A stretch of DNA of 64,000 nt, from the NCBI GenBank assembly GCA_014695295.1, contig JACJNY010000044.1, positions 1 to 64,000 on the forward strand. Reading direction: 5' to 3'. Source of the stretch: Microcoleus sp. FACHB-61 (GTDB lineage Bacteria; Cyanobacteriota; Cyanobacteriia; Cyanobacteriales; Microcoleaceae). The notes below the pieces were generated by a model. The model saw only the letters and a list, made by a program, of their open reading frames with translations, was not told the DNA's origin and ran no database searches. Position 1 is the stretch's first letter. Every line of letters begins with the position of its first letter. Positions 25,350 through 33,431 of the stretch are shown piece by piece. The position numbers and the translations under genes are program-made.

Positions 25350-25752
25350 TTTTGCGGTTTTTGCTGTTAGTCAGCCAAATAACACGACTCCCGCGCCCGC
25401 AACTCTCAGCTTACAGCCGTCAACAGCAGCGACTAATCCAGGTAGTTTGACAGTAAATTCTGCCAATACTATCCCCAATGACATCTTGCTAAACGGCGGT
25501 TCAATTCCAACGATGAACAGCTTTAGCGGCATTGATAATGATATTCTCATCTACGACTCTAACAGCTTGTTAACATCTTTAACCAGAACTCAAACTCAGC
25601 AAATTCAGCCTTTGCAAGCCGCGAGTTTGAGTGGCGCGATCGATTCTAATGCTAAGCCTTCTGATAATGAAGCTAACCTTTTAGTTAGTGCGAATCCGAG
25701 TCCCAGCCAGCTACCAACAAGTAGCAATTTAAGTGGCACTTCTACCAAGTAA
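25350..25752 (+). pseudogene. Adhesin-like protein fragment
   Basis: The plus-strand frame stays open from about 25350 to 25752 but has no normal start; the longest option begins at TTG 25447 and gives 101 residues. The sequence is Ser/Thr/Asn-rich (PNDILLNGGSIP and SLTRTQTQQIQPLQ), like low-complexity tails of filamentous-haemagglutinin or two-partner-secreted surface proteins. Cyanobacterial CHAT genes often neighbour such proteins, so this and the CHAT relic may be two ends of one lost locus. The assignment is tentative. Confidence 0.4.
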
Positions 25753-25785
25753 TTGTAGGTTTGGTTGAGGGCTATCGACCAAATA

Positions 25786-25816
25786 AAAACCCGATTTGTT
25801 CAAGAAAGCGGGTTTT
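25786..25816 (+). terminator. AAAACCCG/CGGGTTTT hairpin with T run
   Basis: AAAACCCG (25786-25793) pairs with CGGGTTTT (25809-25816), which runs into further T's. It is an intrinsic-terminator-like copy of the dispersed AAACCGGGTTT family, just beyond the adhesin-like fragment. Confidence 0.6.
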
Positions 25817-25943
25817 TTGTATTTTTTAAGGGCTACACTTCATCTTGCAGTCTAACGTTGCCCATCACCCGCCGCAGATAACCTTTCGATCTCATAGATA
25901 ACCTTAATACGGTCGGGTGCATGGGTGTTGTTAGCTGGCGTTT

Positions 25944-26213
25944 CTAGAGTTGATCAAGCAGTATGTCGTATTCTGCATGAGAACCGACCCAGAACCAGAT
26001 TACCGTGTCTTCATCTAATTGACCGACTGCCCAGTAGTCTCTATTGATTCGTGCAGAGTAAATTGGCAGTTTGGGATGAACTTTCTTGAACCGCAAACTG
26101 AGATATCTGGGATCTTGCTTGAATTGCCGATAAGCCTTGCGAGTCTGTTCCTGAATCTGCTCTAGTAGTTCAGCAAACATTTGAAGAAATTGAACGGTTG
26201 TACGGGACTTCAC
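25944..26213 (-). CDS. RelE/ParE-like toxin
   Basis: The 89-residue protein has the RelE-superfamily pattern of cyanobacterial toxins: QARKAYRQFKQDP-like helix (TRKAYRQFKQDPRYLSLRFKKV), then YSARINRDYWAVGQLDEDTVIWFWVGSHAEYD in sections, with the conserved Arg-Asp-Tyr-Trp-Ala and the closing GSHAEYD. The aromatic IWFWVGSHAEYD end is diagnostic. It overlaps the upstream antitoxin by four bases. The start may be internal, since the first Met is close to the antitoxin stop. mRNA cleavage is the family's known activity. Confidence 0.88.
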   Translation of the reverse strand: MKSRTTVQFLQMFAELLEQIQEQTRKAYRQFKQDPRYLSLRFKKVHPKLPIYSARINRDYWAVGQLDEDTVIWFWVGSHAEYDILLDQL

Positions 26214-26428
26214 AATGTTTCTGGATCTAATTCCTGAGTTTTGCCCGCATGATATTCAGCCATTGCCTCGGCTGCAACTTTAGCCAGCAAATCCGGGGAG
26301 CGCGCAAATGACTCATCCCACCGCTGATCATCTTCGAGTTCTTCTAGAATCAGGGTTGCGATCGCATTTTGATCGTTAGGAGTCAGGGTCTTTAATCGGG
26401 AGATCGCTTGTTCGAGTAGCTCCGTCAT
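26210..26428 (-). CDS. Antitoxin partner of the RelE-like toxin
   Basis: The small 72-residue acidic protein begins MTELLEQAISRLKTLTPNDQ, then IATLILEELEDDQRWDESFA, the usual layout of cyanobacterial antitoxins paired with the RelE-type toxin encoded next. It shows no recognised DNA-binding fold, so autorepression cannot be read from it. The gene comes first and overlaps the toxin by four bases, giving translational coupling. It is unrelated in sequence to the Phd-like antitoxin at 14.8 kb. Confidence 0.85.
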   Translation of the reverse strand: MTELLEQAISRLKTLTPNDQNAIATLILEELEDDQRWDESFARSPDLLAKVAAEAMAEYHAGKTQELDPETL

Positions 26429-26479
26429 AACGATTTACTAGAGATGTATTTTTCTCGATTATTACCTACCGAGCAACCT

Positions 26480-26992
26480 TTAACCACTGATTGCGATACC
26501 CAACGAAACCATCGCTAATACAAGCATTGAGATGAAAGTAAACAGGAACTGTAGCGGTGGTTTTGTAGCTCGCCAAACACCGTAATCGCAGTCTTGGGTT
26601 CTAAATCCCTCCAAGGTTTCTAGCTCTGCTATTCTACAGAGTTCAATTTCACGCTTCTGAGTAAGCTGATTAGAATACTCGATCGCTGGAAAAATTGTTC
26701 TTAAATATCGCTCATAAAGCCAGATTGTTAAGCTTCCAAGCGAGAAGACTGCGACAGCAACTAAACCATGTCTACTCTTGATCACTGATGCTGCCTGCCA
26801 AGCTGCCAGCAAAAATCCTGCAAACGCAGTCCATAACAAAGTCGAGATTCTCCACAACTCGGAGCGGTACCACACAATTCTTTGATAAGCATGTTCATGT
26901 AGATAACGAGCAGTATCTAAAGATGATTCATCGCTTCTTGAAACTACTTGTTCCAATTCATTTGAACTCACTACATTTCCTCGCAACGTCAC
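26480..26992 (-). CDS. Predicted membrane protein, function unknown
   Basis: The 170 residues contain three hydrophobic helices (about 50-68, 75-93 and 147-168). A charged segment lies between the second and third, with YERYLRTIFPAIEYSNQLTQ-like sequence. The layout resembles small RipA- or SLATT-like two-to-four-helix proteins, but I cannot assign it to a family. It sits between two toxin-antitoxin and protease-like modules in a gene-mosaic region. The start ATG is not supported by a strong ribosome site. Confidence 0.6.
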   Translation of the reverse strand: MTLRGNVVSSNELEQVVSRSDESSLDTARYLHEHAYQRIVWYRSELWRISTLLWTAFAGFLLAAWQAASVIKSRHGLVAVAVFSLGSLTIWLYERYLRTIFPAIEYSNQLTQKREIELCRIAELETLEGFRTQDCDYGVWRATKPPLQFLFTFISMLVLAMVSLGIAISG

Positions 26993-27168
26993 TTAACTCA
27001 AAGAATAAACCACCCGATCGCCCTGCCGGTGAGAAAAAGTGACATACTTTTGTAAAGACTTGTAAATGGTAAATTGTCGAGCTAGGAGAAAAAGCGATCC
27101 CCTACCTTTCAGGAACGCTGCGCGAACGGGATAGCTTCGATCGCGCGTACTTGCAACCTTGACGACAG

Positions 27169-27522
27169 CTACAACTCATCGATCGTCACCAATCGGCCTT
27201 CTGTAAACTGAATAACAAGTTCTTGCTCATCCAGCAAGGCAGTTCCAAGTAAAGGTCGCCTTCCTGTCGCAATGACTAGGACTTCTAGCTCTTCACCATC
27301 CCAAAGGACGATCGCTTCGTGAAGTGGTAGCAAGACTTCACTGTTATCTGCCAAATTTGCGGGAATGTCGTGTCTAAAGGTCAAGCCCATCAATCAAACA
27401 GCGTCTAGAGGAAGACACAATTCCCCAGTGAAGCCTGTATCTATGACGAACTCAATAGGGATGCTTGAGCCATTCGGTAGCAAGAAAGTCAGCGTTACAG
27501 TTGCGTGTCTATTTGTCACAAT
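27169..27522 (-). pseudogene. Clan AA aspartic protease gene with an in-frame stop
   Basis: The minus-strand frame encodes a retropepsin-like protein: TVTLTFLLPNGSSIPIEFV, then the active-site DTGFTGELCLP (DTG codons 27433-27441). It continues through GLTFRHDIPANLADNSEV and ends ATGRRPLLGTALLDEQEL. TGA at 27394-27396 interrupts the same frame between LDAV and LMGL, where family members have a sense codon. The 74-residue part after the stop could be re-started at TTG or ATG, but it lacks the catalytic Asp. No good start was found for the upstream part apart from a GTG near 27509. It is probably inactive. Confidence 0.7.
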
Positions 27523-27530
27523 CCCAGAAA

Positions 27531-27803
27531 TTACTTGCAGACACGCTCCATGACACCACCAAATGAGACAGCAACGTTATATCCAATACGAATACCAAAG
27601 AGTCGGGCGTTTGGGTGCTTTTTGCTGAGTTTGCGGGATGCTTGCAATCCAGTTTTATCGACTTCATAATCACCTGTCTCAATGTCGATGATGACCATCT
27701 TGCCGATGTTCTCTTCCACCTCGACCTTTTGGCGGATGTTGCTTTCGTACAATTGCTTTGCACGTTCTGCAACTTCTTCACGGCTTAAAAAGATTGCCTG
27801 CAT
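27531..27803 (-). CDS. Small conserved protein upstream of the aspartic protease
   Basis: This 90-residue basic-acidic protein begins MQAIFLSREEVAERAKQLYE and has a central IGKMVIIDIETGDYEVDK segment. I recognise it as the usual upstream partner of small clan AA aspartic proteases in cyanobacteria, where the two genes are adjacent. No biochemical role is known. The pair may form a toxin-antitoxin-like or accessory module (inference). Its reading frame is intact even though the protease partner is interrupted. Confidence 0.7.
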   Translation of the reverse strand: MQAIFLSREEVAERAKQLYESNIRQKVEVEENIGKMVIIDIETGDYEVDKTGLQASRKLSKKHPNARLFGIRIGYNVAVSFGGVMERVCK

Positions 27804-27980
27804 ATATTGACTCCCGCTCGCTACGCTTTTCTGTGACTCCTTCTATAATAGTGCACGGACAAGCAGGGTGAACATTGCAGTTAATTCAGTAAATTTGTTT
27901 TATTTTGTGAAAAGCAACTCTAACCCATAATAAGATGTAACGGAAAAAATATTACTATTGTGAAAAAAAAGGAAAAACCC

Positions 27981-28349
27981 ATGACCGAATATCGATTAAC
28001 ACCCGCAAAATACCACCATGTACAAGTAGTTGTTTCCCTGAACCGCGTTCACTTAGACAGCTATAAAAACCCTGATGAAGCATTGACAAAACTGCTAGAA
28101 CTTGGTTACACTCCTGAATTGCGTTATCAATGGAATCCAGAGCGAAACGAATTTGATTTATACGCCCTAATTCACGACTTACCGCTAGAAGAATCGCTAA
28201 TGACCGATGAAAAGTGTCAGGAGTTTTTCAAGCATTTCAAACACAGCCAAATATATTCGATCGGGTGCGGTAACGCTGATCCAGATTGGCTATTTGCTTG
28301 GGGTTTTGATGACCCCCGCCGTCCATCGATTTTAGATTTTAGATTTTAG
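27981..28349 (+). CDS. Hypothetical protein whose C-terminus is encoded by a heptamer repeat
   Basis: From ATG 27981 (GTG 27960 is an alternative) the frame gives 122 residues, with an alpha/beta composition and no family I can name. The core YRLTPAKYHHVQVVVSLNRV, then DEALTKLLELGYTPEL and WLFAWGFDD, looks like a real folded domain. The last residues SILDFRF are read from a TTTTAGA tandem heptamer that also supplies the TAG stop, so the true ancestral end was probably altered when the repeat arrived. Confidence 0.6.
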   Translation: MTEYRLTPAKYHHVQVVVSLNRVHLDSYKNPDEALTKLLELGYTPELRYQWNPERNEFDLYALIHDLPLEESLMTDEKCQEFFKHFKHSQIYSIGCGNADPDWLFAWGFDDPRRPSILDFRF

Positions 28350-28360
28350 ATTTTAGATTG
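28326..28360. repeat. ATTTTAG tandem heptamer array
   Basis: About four tandem copies of ATTTTAG, the reverse complement of the CTAAAAT arrays near 8200. It overlaps the 3' end of the hypothetical gene. Confidence 0.85.
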
Positions 28361-28550
28361 AATGAATTGACACCACGGATGAATCCGGGGGCCCCGGACC
28401 AAATTGCTTGAGTGTCACGCCAAGCCAGAAGAAATTGAACCTTTACCAGCAGCTAAAGCAGCAGCTTAATGTGATGAACGCAGACGGAATTCCATCTGCG
28501 TTCATCTGTGTTTATCTGCTAATATCTGCGGTTAAAAACTCCCAATCTAA

Positions 28551-30677
28551 CTACTTCGCCGCAGGTAAAGACAACTGAGGCGAAGTTTTACGGTAGCTTC
28601 CATTCTCGGGAATCGCAGCGGGTTCCTGCGAAAGCAAAAACTCACGAATTACCCTAGCAACAGCTCTTTGAGCTAAACCGCCGACAATTTTCTGGCCCAT
28701 ATTCTGCACTTCTGGTTTCACCAACAACTGCGGAAGTAGCTGCAATACTTTCGTCCCGTCAAAACCAGGAGTTGATTGCAAAATATCCCAAATCCGTTTG
28801 ATGTGTTCTAGATTGTTTTTTTCTGTTTGTGAAACCACCGGTTGATTTGCCTTGACTCCAAACCATTCGCCCACGACTGCTTTGGCGTTAGCAAAAGCAT
28901 TGCTGGAAAGTGTGTCGAGACTTTTGACTAATTCCAGGACAATACGATCGCGAATGAAATCTCCTCTTTCGGAAAATAAATATTCTAATGCTTGGTTCAA
29001 GATTTTGCTGACATCGTAATCCTCGCTCTCGCGGGCATTTTTGAGCAAGTTTTCTAAGCGGTTCCAGCGGAATTCGCCTTGTTTGAACAGCAAGTCTTGC
29101 AGGGATGCTCTCAGTTCCGGTGCGGGGTCGCTCAACAGCCGTTTTGCTACGTAAGGATAAGCTTTGCTCAGCACTTTGAATTCTGGATCGACATTAATGG
29201 CAATCCCTTCTAACGTGACGAGCGATCGAATAATCAAAGCATAGTAAGCTGGAACTCGGAAAGGATATTCGTACATCACCGCCGAAAGCTCGTCAGTAAT
29301 GCTTTTGAAATTGAGTTCGGCAACGCTAGCACCCAAAGCATTGTTAAACACGCTAGCCAAAGCTGGAATAATTGGCGTCAAATCCGTGTCTGGTGTTAAA
29401 AACTCCAACTTCACGTAATCTTTTGCCAAACCTTCAAAGTCGCGGTTCACCAAATGCACCACAGCTTCTAACAAGCCGTACCGCTGATAAGGTTTCACTT
29501 CGCTCATCATCCCGAAATCGAGATAAGCCAACTGACCGTCAAGAGTAGCCAAAAGATTGCCGGGGTGCGGGTCTGCGTGAAAGAAACCGTGTTCTAGCAG
29601 TTGTCTGAGAGAACACTGCACCCCCACTTCAATTAAGTAAGGAGCGTCAATTCCTTGAGCCTTAACTGCTTCTAAATTAGTGAGTTTGACGCCGGTGATC
29701 CATTCCATTGTTAAGACACGGCGGCGGGTATATTCCCAGTAGATGCTGGGAACGTAAATGTCTTTGATGTGGCCGTATAGTTGGGCAAACCGTTCGGCAT
29801 TTTGACCTTCGTGGGTATAGTCCATTTCTTCGTAAATTCGCTCGCCCAACTCGTCCATAATGCTTGCGAGGTCACTGCGAATTATTTTGAAGTTGTTTTG
29901 TGCCCAAACTGCAACGCGCCGCAGGATGTAGATATCTAAGCCGATGTTCTCGGCTAAACCTGGTCGCTGCACTTTGATTGCGACTGTTTCCCCGGTTTTG
30001 AGTTTGCCTTTGTAGACTTGTCCGAGGGAAGCTGCGGCGATCGGATCTGGGGTGATTTCTGCGTAAATTTCGTTGGGGTGGCCGCCCAATTCTTCTTGGA
30101 TGAATTGATATGCTACTTCGTTAGGAAACGCTGGCAATTGGTCTTGCAGCGTTGTTAGTTCTTCTAAATATACTGGCGGTACTAAATCGGGGCGTGTTGA
30201 GAGTGCTTGTCCGATTTTGATGAAAGCTGGGCCGAGTTGGGCGAGAATTTCTCTGAGTCGGGCGGCGCGACGCTTTTCGTTAGTGGCGGTTTTGCCTCTT
30301 TTGCCATCCCACCACAAGCTGAGGGCAAAGCTAAAAAATGTCCAAAGAACGCTCGACAGCCGTCCCCAGACTTGGAGGGGGCGATTTCGGTACTCGGCTG
30401 CGATCGCGACTGGATCGTAGCGCACAGCATCTCCTGCCAACTCATAAGCTATGTCTCTGGCTGATTTGAGCGGTTCGGGAGTGGCCGCCACTGTCTCTAG
30501 TTCTACTTGTACAGCTTGCAGGGGAACTGTTTCTACCTCTTTGAGATTGCCTAGTGCAGCGTGAGTCCCTGAATTTGAGTAAGTTAGCGGGGAGGCTGGC
30601 GATACCGTCTTGACATCCATAAAACTCAGACCTGTGAACCTTTGTAAAGACATTGTAACAATTTGTCGCCTTCTCAC
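28551..30677 (-). CDS. ABC1/UbiB-family atypical kinase
   Basis: This 708-residue protein is a member of the ABC1 (AarF/UbiB/COQ8) family. Motifs appear in order: KIGQALSTRPDLVPP (KxGQ), AAASLGQVYKG (the Ala-rich loop replacing the P-loop), VAIKVQRP (Lys), YEEMDYTHEG, then HGFFHADPHPGNLL (catalytic loop) and LAYLDFGMM. Plastid and cyanobacterial relatives act on prenylquinone and tocopherol metabolism. The C-terminus has about 150 extra residues. The first 8 to 19 residues may not be translated: MSLQRF and MDVKTV are alternative starts. It stands alone. Confidence 0.93.
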   Translation of the reverse strand: MRRRQIVTMSLQRFTGLSFMDVKTVSPASPLTYSNSGTHAALGNLKEVETVPLQAVQVELETVAATPEPLKSARDIAYELAGDAVRYDPVAIAAEYRNRPLQVWGRLSSVLWTFFSFALSLWWDGKRGKTATNEKRRAARLREILAQLGPAFIKIGQALSTRPDLVPPVYLEELTTLQDQLPAFPNEVAYQFIQEELGGHPNEIYAEITPDPIAAASLGQVYKGKLKTGETVAIKVQRPGLAENIGLDIYILRRVAVWAQNNFKIIRSDLASIMDELGERIYEEMDYTHEGQNAERFAQLYGHIKDIYVPSIYWEYTRRRVLTMEWITGVKLTNLEAVKAQGIDAPYLIEVGVQCSLRQLLEHGFFHADPHPGNLLATLDGQLAYLDFGMMSEVKPYQRYGLLEAVVHLVNRDFEGLAKDYVKLEFLTPDTDLTPIIPALASVFNNALGASVAELNFKSITDELSAVMYEYPFRVPAYYALIIRSLVTLEGIAINVDPEFKVLSKAYPYVAKRLLSDPAPELRASLQDLLFKQGEFRWNRLENLLKNARESEDYDVSKILNQALEYLFSERGDFIRDRIVLELVKSLDTLSSNAFANAKAVVGEWFGVKANQPVVSQTEKNNLEHIKRIWDILQSTPGFDGTKVLQLLPQLLVKPEVQNMGQKIVGGLAQRAVARVIREFLLSQEPAAIPENGSYRKTSPQLSLPAAK

Positions 30678-30762
30678 GACTGCTTTAAGGCATAATACCG
30701 AAGGCAGAAGTTATTAGTCCTCTGTCATTAGTCAATAGTCCAAGACTTATGCACTACGACCA

Positions 30763-30826
30763 AAGAAACCGGGTTTTTTACTGGTTCTGGGGGTTGTAAC
30801 GTGTCTTTTGGCGAAAAACCCGGTTC
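30763..30826. repeat. Paired AAACCGGGTTTTTT copies
   Basis: GAAACCGGGTTTTTT (about 30767-30781) and GAAAAACCCGG (30813-30823) are inverted copies of the dispersed family and can form a long stem, between two minus-strand genes. Confidence 0.7.
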
Positions 30827-30883
30827 TGGCTACTCGTGCGTCCACTCGATCGCCTCACGTGAACGCACTACAATATCATTCGT

Positions 30884-31306
30884 TTATTCGCCGCCGGCTT
30901 TGAGGAGTCGATCGCGAATTCCTGACAATTGCGACTTTGTGCTGACGGGCGATCGAGGTTGGGGCATTTCGGTATCGGGCCAGTTCGGTAAGTCGTGACA
31001 GGGACAGGACTCTGGGGGCATTCCGGTTTTTTTGAACACTACGGGCATAGCGCAGCGCGCGCAGCCACTGATTTCCCATCCTGGTGTCAGCAGTTGGGCA
31101 ATTGTTTCGTTTGTGCCTTGCAGGTAGCAGTCTCCGCTGTCGGGGGAGAGGATTTTTTGCCAGCATTCTTCAAATTCGCGGCTGTAGCGATCGCCCGCAA
31201 TTACGGATTTGGGCAGCAGCGCTTCGGAACCGCTGCGAATTAATACTTTTTTGCCTAACTGAAACCAGTAAGCAATATATTTTCTCACTTCACTTTCTGA
31301 TGCCAT
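30884..31306 (-). CDS. Conserved cyanobacterial protein with a cysteine cluster
   Basis: From the ATG at 31306 the product has 140 residues; a start at 31327 adds seven. N-terminal SEVRKYIAYWFQLGKKVL is followed by LPKSVIAGDRYSREFEECWQ. A CxxC (GCARCAMPV) and a CPCHDLP motif follow, with another Cys in GDCYLQG, which could bind a metal. The protein looks like a conserved cyanobacterial orphan family. I know of no function. The fragmentary match to a metal site is only suggestive. It is monocistronic. Confidence 0.7.
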   Translation of the reverse strand: MASESEVRKYIAYWFQLGKKVLIRSGSEALLPKSVIAGDRYSREFEECWQKILSPDSGDCYLQGTNETIAQLLTPGWEISGCARCAMPVVFKKTGMPPESCPCHDLPNWPDTEMPQPRSPVSTKSQLSGIRDRLLKAGGE

Positions 31307-31583
31307 AATTTTTAGCCAGCCCTTCAACTAATTGGTGATTTGAGACTTTTAATTTGAAATTTGCACTCTTTCTCAAGAGACATTTTATATTTTACATTTT
31401 TTCAAAATTTGGCTATTCCTCGTGTCAAATTGTTGTGCTGGTTGCCCGAGGGAGTATGTTTTTTGAGTAATTTATGTAAGTTTTTAGTTTTCAATCTTAG
31501 TTAGGATTATACCTGATTTTCAGTTAAAATTGTCCATCGGGAAACCGAGATTTTTTCTCCCTTATCGATCGCGACTCCGGCTG

Positions 31584-32159
31584 TTAATTTTTCGCAGCAG
31601 GCGGCAGCGGCGTACCCAGAGCGCTCAGATTCAAGGCGTAACCGCCGGTGGCCAGATAAACAGTATCGGCGATCGCCCCGATCTGGCGCACGAGAGTGCC
31701 GAGGCGATCGCGAAACAGCCGCCCCGCCGGATAAGCAGGCACAACGCCCCATCCGGTTTCTTCCCCTACCAAAATCACATCAGCCGCCGCCGACTTCAAA
31801 CTAGCCAGCAAATCTTGCTGCGCAGTAGCCCAAACAGCCGCTTCTTGTTCCAAAAGATTCGCCGTCCAAGTTCCCAGGGAATCAATCAACAAACAATCCG
31901 ACGGCTTGCTTGCTCGCACAACGGCCGATAATTCGATCGGCACTTCTAGAGTTGCCCAATCAACTGGACGGCGATTTTGGTGCTGTTCGAGGCGACGAAG
32001 CCACTCCAAATCGGCTTCATCAACCCGACCCGTAGCCACATAGATTACTTGTTTTCCCGAACCCGCAGCCAGAGTTTCGGCCCATTCACTTTTGCCAGAG
32101 CGGGCCGGCCCAGTTACTAAGATTAATTGTCTCGATGCAGTTGGTTCTGAGTTAGTCAT
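31584..32159 (-). CDS. cobU: Adenosylcobinamide kinase/guanylyltransferase
   Basis: This 191-residue bifunctional enzyme phosphorylates adenosylcobinamide and then attaches GMP, a late step in B12 assembly. The P-loop GPARSGKSEWAE is near residues 17-28. IYVATGRVDEADLEW carries the second motif. The conserved CLLIDSLGTWTANLL and EETGWGVVPAYPAGRLFRD regions hold the residues around the guanylylated His in other members; here I see no obvious His in the usual place, so the nucleotide-transfer half deserves checking. The length is normal and it is monocistronic. Confidence 0.93.
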   Translation of the reverse strand: MTNSEPTASRQLILVTGPARSGKSEWAETLAAGSGKQVIYVATGRVDEADLEWLRRLEQHQNRRPVDWATLEVPIELSAVVRASKPSDCLLIDSLGTWTANLLEQEAAVWATAQQDLLASLKSAAADVILVGEETGWGVVPAYPAGRLFRDRLGTLVRQIGAIADTVYLATGGYALNLSALGTPLPPAAKN

Positions 32160-32250
32160 TAGTCATTAGTCAGCAATCATTAGTCAGCAGTCACATACAA
32201 AGGATTAAACACAATTGCAAATTACCAATTACCCATTACCCACTACCCAC
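32160..32250. repeat. TTAGTCAGCAGTCA and ATTACCCATTACC short repeats
   Basis: Degenerate AGTCATTAGTCAGCA units followed by ATTACCCATTACCCACTACC units, the same families as at 2730-2860, lie upstream of the glycosyltransferase gene. Confidence 0.75.
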
Positions 32251-32358
32251 TACGATTTAAACTGCTAACTACCAAATGCTTTTTAAGCGATAATAGCATT
32301 GATGAGACAATATCAGAGTAAGTCGATCTAGTTCCCAGCATTTGCCAAGCTGTTATTT

Positions 32359-33330
32359 ATGCCACAACATCCTCAGATATCAGCGATAATTTGCACCCAC
32401 AATCGTCACACCTATCTAGGTGCTGCGATCGACAGCTTGCTGATACAGGATTTTCCCGACAACTTTGAAGTAGTTGTAGTGGATAACGCTTCTAGCGATT
32501 ATGCGAGCCCGGAAAGTTCCACTTCCCGCACCCGCGAGGTGGTAGAAGCAAGACTGGGGGATGGCCGCCTCAAGTACGTCTGGGAGCCCGAAATCGGTCT
32601 GTCAGTAGCCCGGAACACCGGCGCTTCTGAAGCTCGCAGCGAAATATTAGCTTATCTCGACGACGACGCTGTTGCTGACCCGAATTGGCTCAGGGTGCTG
32701 CACAGCGCTTATCAAAGCAATCAAAAACTAGCCGTAGCCGGCGGCAAAGTCAACTTGGCCTGGCCTTGTGGAGTCTCTCCGCCCGAATGGCTGTCACCGG
32801 GATTAGCCCAGAACTTGGGAGCTTACGATTTGGGGGAAAGTTGCGTTTACGTGACTGCTGCCGGTTTGACTCCCAGGGGTGTAAACTATTCAATCCGGCG
32901 CGCTTTTCTGGAAAAAATTGGCGGTTTCGATGCCAAACTCGGTAGAGTGGGCAAAAAATTGCTGTCAAATGAAGAATTGCGCGCCACAGAATTAGCATTA
33001 GAGTTAGGTTGGCAAGTAGTTTATCTACCGGAAGCCGTGGTGCTTCACAATGTCGCTGCAGAACGGCTCAAAAAAGCTTGGTTTCTAGAGCGCGGGTGGT
33101 GGCAAGGCATCAGCGAGTGTTATCGGGAACAATTGTCTGATCGAGCCGGTATTGCTCAGCTTGGGCGGGGGGGTGAAAGAATCTTGAGGGGTGTCTGGAA
33201 GTCTTTTAAATATATTAGAGATCCGGCGCTGCGCTTTGAAAATTTCGTTTTTGCCTGGGGTCAAATCGGTTATTTGAGCGCAGCCGTCCGCGGCCTGATT
33301 TTTGCACCGAAATCGACCACTAGGCATTAG
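32359..33330 (+). CDS. Family 2 glycosyltransferase (exopolysaccharide type)
   Basis: This 323-residue GT-A enzyme begins ISAIICTHNRHTYLGAAIDS. It has the nucleotide-sugar pocket VVDNASSDY, the DDDA metal-binding region (LAYLDDDAVADPNW, residues about 95-108), and a C-terminal acceptor part with GGFDAKLGRVGKKLLSNEE, where the ED-like pair appears as NEE. No membrane helix is obvious. It is probably involved in surface polysaccharide (possibly the hormogonium polysaccharide) synthesis, because a second GT2 and an HpsU-like acetyltransferase follow within 3 kb. The sugar specificity is unknown. Confidence 0.88.
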   Translation: MPQHPQISAIICTHNRHTYLGAAIDSLLIQDFPDNFEVVVVDNASSDYASPESSTSRTREVVEARLGDGRLKYVWEPEIGLSVARNTGASEARSEILAYLDDDAVADPNWLRVLHSAYQSNQKLAVAGGKVNLAWPCGVSPPEWLSPGLAQNLGAYDLGESCVYVTAAGLTPRGVNYSIRRAFLEKIGGFDAKLGRVGKKLLSNEELRATELALELGWQVVYLPEAVVLHNVAAERLKKAWFLERGWWQGISECYREQLSDRAGIAQLGRGGERILRGVWKSFKYIRDPALRFENFVFAWGQIGYLSAAVRGLIFAPKSTTRH

Positions 33331-33431
33331 GCTATAGGCAATATCCCTCGCTGCTCAAGTCGTCGGCGCGGCTGTGCCGATCGCACTTCATCTACAAAAA
33401 CTCGACCGCATTCAGGTTCAAGCACTCGATT

